DNA from: Arthrobacter sp.
GTDB taxonomy: Bacteria > Actinomycetota > Actinomycetes > Actinomycetales > Micrococcaceae
Assembly: GCA_025464925.1 (NCBI GenBank)
Contig: JAODMS010000142.1
Span: forward strand, 1 to 7,732
Length of the DNA: 7,732 nt
Reading direction: 5' to 3'
The notes under the pieces were generated by a model that made no database searches, was not told the origin of the DNA, and was given only the letters and a program-made list of their open reading frames with translations. Every line of letters starts with the position of its first letter. The first letter of the stretch is position 1. Both the position numbers and the translations under genes were made by a program. Below are positions 1 to 4,746 of the stretch, piece after piece.

Positions 1-177
1 TGGGCCTGCTACTCGAACTGCTCACTTCCGGATCACGGGCTGGCCCCGCGCGGCCGTTCACTGCTGTTTACCGGCCCGCCACCGAGTGGCCCTCTCCTGT
101 TAGCGCGGACCGTGGAGCCTGTTTGAGGCATCGCGCGGCCGATCGGTCGAGCTGAAACTATGCCCCTGAACCGCACC

Positions 178-183
178 AAGGAG
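178..183 (+). promoter_or_regulatory. Ribosome binding site that decides the start at 190
   Basis: AAGGAG lies six bases before a GTG at 190. The upstream in-frame ATG at 160 has no purine-rich stretch at a proper distance. The GTG start also puts the charged residue and hydrophobic core of the signal peptide at the very N-terminus, as expected for an exported protein. The sequence therefore favours GTG 190 over ATG 160. Confidence 0.75.
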
Positions 184-189
184 AACCCC

Positions 190-1041
190 GTGCTTATCAA
201 AAGTGCTGCCGCCGCGTTGGTGGCCCTCACGTCCCTGACCGGAATCGCCGTCCCCTCGTCTGCTGCCCCCGCATCCCGGGATGTTGTGCTGGGCCAGCCG
301 CTGTCGGAGACCCATGCACACAACGACTACGAGCACGGGCGCCCGCTCTTTGACGCCTTGGAGCATGGGTTCACCAGCGTCGAGGTGGACGTTTGGCTGG
401 TTGACGGCGAACTTCTGGTCGCTCATGACCTGGAAAACGCACAGCCTGGGAAGACACTGGAAAGCCTCTACCTGGACCCGCTGGACGACGTCGTCCAGCA
501 GGAAGGCCACAGCGTCTATCCGGGCTGGGACGGGAGCCTGCAACTGCTGATTGACATCAAGAGCGACGGCGAAAGCACCTACGCTGCGATCGAGCAGGAA
601 CTGCGCAAGCACCCGGCCCTGATGACCCATTACAGCAAGGGCAAAGTCAGCACCGGCCCGGTGACCGCCGTGATCAGCGGCAACAGGCCGTTGGCCACCA
701 TGCAGGCGGAAGACAAACGCTACGGGTTCTTCGACGGACGCACAGCCGACCTTGCCTCCGGGATGCCTCCAACGCTCATGCCTCTGGTCAGTGACAACTG
801 GACAAAGCTGTTCACGTGGCAGGGTGTCGGCCCGATGCCCGAGGCGGAACGCGCCAAACTCCACGGCTACGTCGAAGACGCCCATGCCAAGGGGTACCGG
901 GTCCGTTTCTGGGCGACGCCGGACCAGCCGGGCCAGGCACGCGAAGCGATGTGGACCGAGCTGCACCGGGCAGGCGTTGACCACATCAACACCGACGACC
1001 TCGCAGCACTGGAGCAGTTCCACAAAGCCCAGCAGGGATAA
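190..1041 (+). CDS. Secreted GDPD/PI-PLC-like phosphodiesterase
   Basis: The protein has 283 residues from GTG 190; a longer 293-residue form would start at ATG 160. Residues 1-26 form a signal peptide (Lys4, a hydrophobic core, then SSAA before a likely cut after Ala26), so it should act outside the membrane. The TIM-barrel phosphodiesterase signature is readable: HAHND at 42-46 in place of the usual AHRG, EVD at 65-67 and AHD at 78-80 (two catalytic histidines and acidic metal ligands), a second strand LLIDIK at 119-124, RFWATPD at 239-245, and a final HINTDD at 265-270 typical of the last barrel strand. The arrangement fits the uncharacterised PI-PLC/GDPD superfamily branch that includes fungal AIM6-like proteins. 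The expected reaction is hydrolysis of a phosphodiester such as a glycerophosphodiester or lipid head group, but the true substrate is unknown. It stands alone, with no co-directional neighbour within 300 bases. Confidence 0.88.
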   Translation: MLIKSAAAALVALTSLTGIAVPSSAAPASRDVVLGQPLSETHAHNDYEHGRPLFDALEHGFTSVEVDVWLVDGELLVAHDLENAQPGKTLESLYLDPLDDVVQQEGHSVYPGWDGSLQLLIDIKSDGESTYAAIEQELRKHPALMTHYSKGKVSTGPVTAVISGNRPLATMQAEDKRYGFFDGRTADLASGMPPTLMPLVSDNWTKLFTWQGVGPMPEAERAKLHGYVEDAHAKGYRVRFWATPDQPGQAREAMWTELHRAGVDHINTDDLAALEQFHKAQQG

Positions 1042-1372
1042 CAACCCACGTCGGCGGGAGGCTCGGGCGGCCTCCAGAGAGCTAACGACGGGTGGTCGAG
1101 GTGTTGCCATTCAGCGAATTCGCCAATTAGGTCAATTAAGCGATGGGGTAAATGACTGAACCGAACCGCGGACTCATAGAGGATCACATCTGGCGATTTC
1201 CGCCCCCTCAGGAGGCGCAGGACGAACCGGATTGCGTCACCTGTCACGGCCCCGCACACAAACGCGTGCGGGGCCGTTCTTCGACTAATTTAGGCTCGGT
1301 GTCTGCCGTTGACGAATCTAAAAGTTCAGCCTGGGGAGAAGCTATAGAGCACAACTATCTGATTGGGAAAAA
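1042..1372. other. Non-coding stretch holding one terminator
   Basis: I see no convincing gene here. Two open frames cross it: a plus frame from ATG 1152 (79 codons) and a minus frame from ATG 1259 that runs into the phosphodiesterase gene. Both overlap the strong terminator hairpin and show mixed third-position composition. The minus frame reads rather protein-like between about 1080 and 1240, so an old gene scrap cannot be excluded. The only confident element is the hairpin at 1247-1276. Confidence 0.5.
1247..1282 (+). terminator. Intrinsic terminator hairpin
   Basis: A perfect 11-bp stem (CGGCCCCGCAC at 1247-1257 pairing with 1266-1276) closes an 8-base loop and is followed by TTCTTC on the plus strand. 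It is the strongest hairpin in the left half of the window. It lies about 205 bases after the phosphodiesterase stop, so it probably ends that transcript after a long untranslated tail. The T-run is short and broken, as is common in high-GC actinobacteria. No gene ends close to it from either side. Confidence 0.65.
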
Positions 1373-1669
1373 ATGGCCGAGTACAACGTAGGACCCTTTA
1401 AATTTCCATCTAAGCAGACGGTGCTGGACTACTTGAGCGAACAACGTGAGAAATACGACGACGGCCATGTTGTGGAGGATGAAACTCTCGCCCGGATCCT
1501 GACTGAACTGGTGAGCCTCCATGACCGCCTCTAAGAAAAAATCGGGCCCGGGATTAGCCATTAGGTTGCCACGAGAAATGACGAGGCTGGGAAGCGGACA
1601 CGGGGTTTCTCGATCATGCAAGAGGGCGGAACAGAAACCGTCCCGTTCGTTTACTCTAAGGTCATCCGC
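1373..1669 (+). pseudogene. DCL/DUF3223 family protein broken by two in-frame stops
   Basis: Frame 1 from ATG 1373 encodes 53 residues (starting MAEYNVGPFKF, then PSKQTVLDYL and YDDGHVVEDETL) before TAA at 1532. The same frame continues EKIGPGISH, meets TAG at 1562, then gives VATRNDEAG, TRGFSIMQEGGTE and FVYSKVI. Read through both stops, the order matches what I recall of DUF3223 (plant DCL-like) domains: F-x-SK, a Y-x-x-G-x-x-V centre, an L-x-x-L-x-x-H helix end, K-I-G-x-G-I, and a closing DG-x-x-x-x-F-S-Y-like strand. No indel is needed; two point changes explain the damage. DCL is linked to rRNA maturation in plastids, and the bacterial role is unclear. Only a weak purine run (GGGAAAAA) precedes the ATG. 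The 53-residue piece could still be translated, but it lacks half the domain. Confidence 0.7.
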
Positions 1670-1833
1670 CAGCCGGGCTCGCTGCGTTCCGGGCGGGAAG
1701 CGCCCCGTCTGCTGGACCATAGTGACCAGCTGCTGCATCCGCTCCAGGCCAGGCTGCGCCGGTACATCAGCACCCATTCCGGTTTCGGAGCTGCGTCTCG
1801 CCTCCTGGTGGTGAAAGAGCCGTCTCCTGTCAT
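1661..1833 (-). pseudogene. Fragment of a helicase-associated-domain type protein, frame-broken
   Basis: On the minus strand, ATG 1833 begins a basic N-terminus (MTGDGSFTTRRRDAAPK followed by PEWVLMYRRS). Near 1756-1768 the sense jumps to another frame, which reads AQPGLERMQQLVTMVQQ and then TGRFPPG. I recall this order from Arthrobacter proteins with a basic start, a P-E-W-x-x-M-Y-R-R helix-turn-helix and a following helicase-associated module that begins with a TGR-x-P strand. The HTH recognition part appears deleted at the break. The fragment lies antisense to the end of the DUF3223 remnant and is directly downstream of the membrane-protein pair on the same strand. No rest of the gene is visible. 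Assignment is from memory of family patterns, so it stays tentative. Confidence 0.45.
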
Positions 1834-1865
1834 GCTCTATCCGCCCCGTCGGGCCCAGACACACG

Positions 1866-2432
1866 TCATGGCCAAGATGACCCTTCCTCCGGGAACTGCG
1901 CCAGTAGCTCCTGAATCCTGGCCCGGCGCCGGCGCACCCCGACCGGAAACCAGATGGCCAATCCGAGGAAAAACGGAGTGCAGAGCACACCAAGCCAAGG
2001 ACGGGCAGGCGTTTCGAAGATCAGGAAGACCCCCAGCGCGGCGAACAGAAGACACATCAGAGGCCCAATCCACACCATGTGCCGCTCCTGGCGGATGATC
2101 CTGCTCAGCTCTGGCACCCACTTTTCCGCGGATGCCTTCTCCGGCAACTGCCCGGTGGACAGGGCCCTCGTGATGTTCGTCCCGGTGGGCGACCCGGGAG
2201 GGAGCTTCAGCTCCTTCGCCCGGACGCGGCGACCAAACCACAGGGCGAATGTTGCGACCACGAGGCCGCCTGCTCCGGTAATCACGACATCCGCCGCGTC
2301 GATGTCCTCACCTTGGAGGAAATCCAGACCCAGGACCACGGCCGACCAAATGACCGCGAATACGAGCATGAGCACCCACAGCGGAGCACGCCGGAGTAGT
2401 GCCTGCCAGCTGCGCCTCGAGTTCTCGGTCAT
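1866..2432 (-). CDS. Four-helix membrane protein of unknown function
   Basis: The protein has 188 residues. The start is ATG 2432 because a strong Shine-Dalgarno (GGAGGAG, 2444-2438) sits five bases upstream; a frame extension to 2537 would overlap the upstream gene and lacks such a site. Hydrophobic segments lie at about 17-38, 48-66, 120-139 and 145-164, giving two helical hairpins separated by a polar stretch of roughly 50 residues (67-119) that includes KELKLPPGSPTG and an Arg/Glu-rich part. Basic residues after helices 2 and 4 (GRRVRAK, RRRRAR) suggest both ends face the cytoplasm. It follows the 127-residue membrane protein by 19 bases and is almost certainly co-transcribed with it. I do not recognise the family. 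Confidence 0.82.
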   Translation of the reverse strand: MTENSRRSWQALLRRAPLWVLMLVFAVIWSAVVLGLDFLQGEDIDAADVVITGAGGLVVATFALWFGRRVRAKELKLPPGSPTGTNITRALSTGQLPEKASAEKWVPELSRIIRQERHMVWIGPLMCLLFAALGVFLIFETPARPWLGVLCTPFFLGLAIWFPVGVRRRRARIQELLAQFPEEGSSWP

Positions 2433-2436
2433 CGCG

Positions 2437-2445
2437 TCTCCTCCC
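2437..2445 (-). promoter_or_regulatory. Strong ribosome binding site
   Basis: The minus strand reads GGGAGGAGA here, five bases before ATG 2432. It lies in the 19-base gap after the stop of the upstream membrane protein and fixes the start of the 188-residue protein. Confidence 0.75.
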
Positions 2446-2451
2446 ACGACG

Positions 2452-2835
2452 TCACGACATCTGTGATGCGAAGATCGTCGAACCCACGACGAACCAGATC
2501 CCGATGAAGGCGAACATGGCGCCGAAGACCCGGACAAACTTCGGGTTGGCGAAGAACGACTTGGAGTAGTCGACCCCCATCGGTCTGTAGTCTTTGAGCA
2601 TCAAGGCATAGGCACGTGCTGATCCGCGAAGGTCGGCGGCCAGCATCACACCAAGGACGACGACGGTGAGACCGAGCGCGCCCATGCCCCAAGGCATCAC
2701 CGGGTTCAGCTTGCCCTGGCTGGAAATTGCCGAAGCCGGCACGGACACGAAGACCACTGCGAAAGCGATCAGGTAGGCGACAAGGCAACCCTTCAACGGC
2801 TGCGGCAGTTTCATCATCGAACGCCAGAACTTCAT
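2452..2835 (-). CDS. Three-helix membrane protein of unknown function
   Basis: The protein has 127 residues and is the first gene of a two-gene minus-strand unit. Hydrophobic helices lie at about 16-36, 46-68 and 101-124, with a soluble loop at 69-100 containing RGSARAYALML and DYSKSFFANPKF. The start at ATG 2835 is preceded by GATGGGGA, a moderate ribosome binding site six to ten bases away. The second in-frame Met (residue 7) is less well placed. Its stop lies 19 bases before the next gene. The loop motif resembles a short conserved cytosolic element, but I cannot name a family; an accessory membrane subunit or an immunity-type protein are only guesses. Confidence 0.82.
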   Translation of the reverse strand: MKFWRSMMKLPQPLKGCLVAYLIAFAVVFVSVPASAISSQGKLNPVMPWGMGALGLTVVVLGVMLAADLRGSARAYALMLKDYRPMGVDYSKSFFANPKFVRVFGAMFAFIGIWFVVGSTIFASQMS

Positions 2836-2848
2836 GGGTCCCCATCCG

Positions 2849-2860
2849 ATAGTTGACTAT
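2849..2860. promoter_or_regulatory. Short dyad before the membrane-protein pair
   Basis: ATAGT and ACTAT form a 5-bp inverted repeat around TG, 14 bases upstream of ATG 2835. It is AT-rich against a GC-rich background and could be an operator or part of a promoter. No clear -35/-10 pair accompanies it. Confidence 0.25.
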
Positions 2861-2938
2861 TGCCGCCACCCTAACCCGTCCTGCGACTTCAGGCTAGGAA
2901 TGCATTCGATGCCTGACCTCCCACGGCCTCTCTTGGCC

Positions 2939-3243
2939 TCAGCTGCCGGTGATCCGCCTCAGGACCCTACGCGTCCGGCCGGTTTTGGTCGTCGGCATTC
3001 CAGGTGAGGCGATGAGCTGTGCGACGAGTTCGGGGCTGCCGGCGTGATCATGACCCAGGCCCTATCCTCGGGCCAAAGCAGGCTGGGCGATTGCCAGTGC
3101 GGGTCAAAGTTCCATGGGGCTTCATGAATCCATGCGGTGTCCGTGAAGACCCTCGTTTTCCCCTTTTCGCTAATGAAGCGGGGAAGTACCCTAATTGATC
3201 CGTGACTGGACCTCGATGCGGTTTGGAATCGCCCCGGTGCACG
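2939..3243 (-). pseudogene. Frameshifted C-terminal remnant of an unidentified conserved protein
   Basis: The minus strand from about 3243 reads SRSSHGSIRV, then TRVFTDTAWIHEAP, WNFDPHWQSPSLL and WPEDRAWVMIT with no stop down to about 3043. The text then continues in another frame as DHAGSPELVAQLIA and MPTTKTGRTRRVLRRI, ending at TGA 2939-2941. One frame change or small deletion near 3040-3050 joins the two. The Trp/Pro-rich order (W-P-E-D-R-A-W, then S-P-E-L-V) resembles a conserved actinobacterial hypothetical protein I cannot name. The 5' part is missing: upstream of 3243 the frame loses any recognisable sense. It sits just upstream of the membrane-protein pair on the same strand. Confidence 0.55.
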
Positions 3244-3712
3244 CCCTGTGCAACGGCGGGAAGAGCAACAAACCCCGACGAGGGAAGAGATTCACAGGCT
3301 CGGACAACGCAATGAGGCGATTATGCTCTCCCCACACCCACTTCGCCGCACGCTCGAGATACCTCTCGTGCAAAGAGGCTTCGAGCAATTGCAGTCTTCA
3401 CGAGAGCGGTGCAGGCTACAACGCGCGTTGTGGTGGCCGCCATGGGGCGGAGTTCCGGAAAGTAGCCATATGGTTACTGGCCTTGCCGGACGGAGTGCTC
3501 AACAGATAGGACCGGGTTCTTGGAGATAGAATCCGGTGCCAACGGCTAATCTCTGCTGGCAGGGATCCAACCTCTCGAGCGTGAACGTCATGGACACAAT
3601 TGGCTGGGAACGGGGGAAAAGACCTAGAGATTACTTCACGGCTCGGATTTTGGGAAAAGATGCCAATTCGGCTGGCAATTTTATTTCGACTGGTTAAAGT
3701 GAAAGCCGCTAG
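3244..3712. other. Gene-poor stretch with a hairpin and unassigned open frames
   Basis: No gene can be supported. A plus frame (ATG 3248 to TAG 3529) reads somewhat protein-like between about 3270 and 3420 (EEIHRLGQRNEAIML, then LRRTLEIPLVQRGFEQL), but it has no ribosome binding site and its codon use is mixed. From about 3560 to 3710 the base composition becomes distinctly richer in A and T than the neighbouring genes, with only a 35-codon frame at 3590-3697. A small 5-bp stem at 3661-3677 precedes ATTTTATTT but is too weak to call a terminator. Confidence 0.4.
3511..3537. other. 10-bp hairpin
   Basis: ACCGGGTTCT (3511-3520) pairs with AGAATCCGGT (3528-3537) through ten positions, one of them G-U, around a 7-base loop. 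It overlaps the end of an unassigned plus frame. There is no T-run after it, so a terminator is possible but unproven. It is not a tRNA arm that I can recognise. Confidence 0.4.
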
Positions 3713-3847
3713 TCCGGTGGGGACAACTATCTTGTCCTAGACCAGAACACCTTGTCCTCTCACACTGACTGGGCCCGGCAGCTCCACGAAAACGAAGCCG
3801 CCCAACGCAAGGCCGCCCGCGCCACCAAGAACCAGGCCAAGAAGTAG
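3713..3847 (+). pseudogene. Orphan Lys/Ala-rich C-terminal tail
   Basis: After a stop at 3710-3712, the frame reads NYLVLDQNTLSSHTDWARQL and then HENEAAQRKAARATK, NQAKK and TAG at 3845. The codons from 3760 on are strongly GC-biased at third positions, unlike the AT-richer DNA just before, so this looks like the genuine end of a larger gene. No body and no plausible start are present, since the only upstream sequence in frame is short and closed by a stop. The basic, alanine-rich helix is typical of DNA- or RNA-binding tails. I cannot identify the parent protein; a transposase end is one option. Confidence 0.4.
3721..3758. repeat. GGACAA/TTGTCC dyad with a repeated CTTGTCCT
   Basis: GGACAA (3721-3726) and TTGTCC (3732-3737) form a perfect 6-bp dyad with a 5-base spacer. 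The octamer CTTGTCCT occurs at 3731-3738 and again at 3751-3758, exactly 20 bases (about two helical turns) apart. Repeats of this kind occur at operator sites and at the multi-repeat ends of some insertion sequences. The block lies at the junction between AT-richer DNA and the orphan C-terminal tail. Confidence 0.5.
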
Positions 3848-3885
3848 GAGAAGGCCTCCAGTGCTGCGTGAAGCTGGCCGGCCGC

Positions 3886-3897
3886 TAGGCTCGCTTT
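3886..3897 (+). promoter_or_regulatory. Possible leaderless promoter -10
   Basis: TAGGCT (3886-3891) fits TANNNT and is followed by six bases and then ATG 3898. No Shine-Dalgarno precedes the gene. The spacing is the same as at the glycosyltransferase start, suggesting transcription begins at the A of ATG. The -35 region is poor. Confidence 0.3.
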
Positions 3898-4311
3898 ATG
3901 ATGAGTTCGCAGAACGGCAACGAACGCTATGTCGTCCTCCCGTGGTGGAGGGGAAGATCACTGCCCTGGGCGGCCTTGGTCGTTGTCTCCATCGTCTTCA
4001 CAGGCATTGCCCTGGAACGGACGGCATTCTTCGTCTATGCGCCGGTCCCGGAGTTCATCGAGCGGTTGCGTGTGGGCAGGCTGTTCATGCTCGCCGGGTC
4101 TGTCACGTCGCTTGCAGCAGCCATATGGTCGCAGGTCCGGGGTAACCCGCTTTGGGTGACGATCTGCGTGGCCGCGCCGGCAGCGCTAGTGGGCATGGCG
4201 ACGATGATCATGACGCCCCCGTCTCTGACTCCACAGATCGCCGGTCTCTTCGCCCTGCCGGCAGCCTTGGCAGGACTCATCGGAGGGCTGCTTTCCCGAA
4301 ACAAGGATTGA
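3898..4311 (+). CDS. Four-helix membrane protein of unknown function
   Basis: The protein has 137 residues (136 if the second ATG at 3901 is used). After a polar N-terminus with WWRGR, hydrophobic helices lie at about 22-40, 61-79, 84-105 and 112-131. A short loop (41-60, PVPEFIERLRVGR) follows helix 1 and the protein ends in SRNKD. Codon use is strongly GC-biased, supporting a living gene. No ribosome binding site is seen before either ATG, but TAGGCT six bases upstream allows leaderless initiation. It has no operon partner: wreckage lies on both sides. No family is recognised. The overall shape resembles small actinobacterial membrane proteins of unknown function. Confidence 0.78.
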   Translation: MMSSQNGNERYVVLPWWRGRSLPWAALVVVSIVFTGIALERTAFFVYAPVPEFIERLRVGRLFMLAGSVTSLAAAIWSQVRGNPLWVTICVAAPAALVGMATMIMTPPSLTPQIAGLFALPAALAGLIGGLLSRNKD

Positions 4312-4320
4312 TGCAGCCCG

Positions 4321-4434
4321 GTTACGCGACACGTCCAGACCCTTGAGTGGGCCCAGAACAACGGATTCGCCTTCAGTACCAGGGGAGTAATTTCCCGGCA
4401 CCTCAAAGCGGCCTACGCGGCCGCGCAAGGATGA
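4321..4434 (+). pseudogene. Lsr2-like C-terminal DNA-binding fragment
   Basis: Starting just after the stop of the membrane protein and in its frame, the DNA reads TRHVQTLEWAQNNGFAF, then STRGVISRHLKAAYAAAQG and TGA at 4432. This matches the C-terminal domain of Lsr2, the actinobacterial H-NS-like protein, where a helix with WA-x-x-NG is followed by V-S-x-RGR-I and a last helix ending in AY-x-AA. The AT-hook-like RGR is here RGV, which should weaken minor-groove binding. The N-terminal oligomerisation domain is absent and there is no start codon. In many actinobacteria lsr2 lies directly before clpC, and clpC begins 3 kb downstream here, so this may be an old duplicate or displaced piece. Confidence 0.55.
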
Positions 4435-4711
4435 TCCGGAAGTAAATTTTCCATTGCTGGTCAGCCGGGCCGGCCTGCAGCCCCGGGTTGCGCTGGTATA
4501 GGCGTTTGGACATCGCACCAGTAAAAACGGCCGGACGCCTTTGAATGGCAGCTACTTTCAGTTCCGTCCGGGGGCGGTGAAGCGGCAATGCCGCTTTTCC
4601 CCGATCTGGACTTGCCGAATCGACCCGCGGACCCGGATGTTGCCGTAGGAGGACTTCACTTCGAGACGGGATCGTCTGGAGACGCGGACATGCACGTTGA
4701 TCGACCAGCCC
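4435..4711. other. Intergenic stretch before the glycosyltransferase
   Basis: No gene is supported. Minus-strand frames cross it: one of 61 codons (4588 to 4403) with a readable MSKRLYQRNPGLQAG stretch, and one of 69 codons (4767 to 4558) that may hold a DUF4097 scrap. Neither has a ribosome binding site. The right end carries the promoter of the glycosyltransferase. Confidence 0.4.
4600..4707 (-). pseudogene. Possible DUF4097-type beta-strand scrap
   Basis: The minus strand reads INVHVRVSRRSRLEVKSSYG, then NIRVRGSIRQVQIG. The alternating pattern (V-x-V-x-V, S-R-L-E-V-K-S-S-Y-G-N-I-R-V-R-G) resembles one turn of the putative-adhesin repeat of DUF4097 proteins. It is short, has no proper start, and its frame would run into the glycosyltransferase promoter. 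It could be chance, since basic beta-like patterns arise easily in GC-rich DNA. Confidence 0.28.
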
Positions 4712-4746
4712 TTGTTGACGCTGCTACCCGCTGGTAGCATCCGCCA
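4712..4746 (+). promoter_or_regulatory. Promoter with overlapping dyad, probably leaderless
   Basis: TTGTTG (4712-4717), a 17-base spacer and TAGCAT (4735-4740) form a recognisable sigma-70-type promoter. Six bases later comes ATG 4747, so the transcript would begin at or beside the start codon. This fits the lack of any Shine-Dalgarno. A perfect 7-bp dyad, TGCTACC (4722-4728) and GGTAGCA (4733-4739) around CGCT, covers the spacer and most of the -10, a classic place for a repressor site. Which regulator binds is unknown. Confidence 0.5.

Noticed and set aside
1..189. Search for a gene end, tRNA or promoter in the left edge
   Set aside because: No frame has recognisable content, no tRNA T-loop is present, and no clear promoter pair stands out; only a CCGATCGG palindrome at about 139-146 is seen.
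100..1110. Long minus-strand open frame (336 codons) across the phosphodiesterase gene
   Set aside because: It lies opposite a gene with clear motifs, signal peptide and ribosome binding site. Long antisense frames are expected in GC-rich genes.
867..1259. Minus frame whose part outside the phosphodiesterase gene looks protein-like
   Set aside because: Its start lies inside the terminator hairpin and most of the frame is antisense to a real gene; no family is recognised.
1152..1391. Plus frame of 79 codons with a C-x-x-C-H-G motif
   Set aside because: It reads straight through the strong terminator hairpin, lacks a ribosome binding site, has mixed codon bias, and the motif is isolated.
1355..1993. 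Minus-strand frame of 212 codons as one gene
   Set aside because: Only a short internal part (about 1661-1768) makes sense, as the second half of a broken fragment; the rest overlaps the membrane-protein gene and the DUF3223 remnant.
3661..3687. Small stem followed by ATTTTATTT as a terminator
   Set aside because: Only five base pairs with a 7-base loop and no gene ending nearby.
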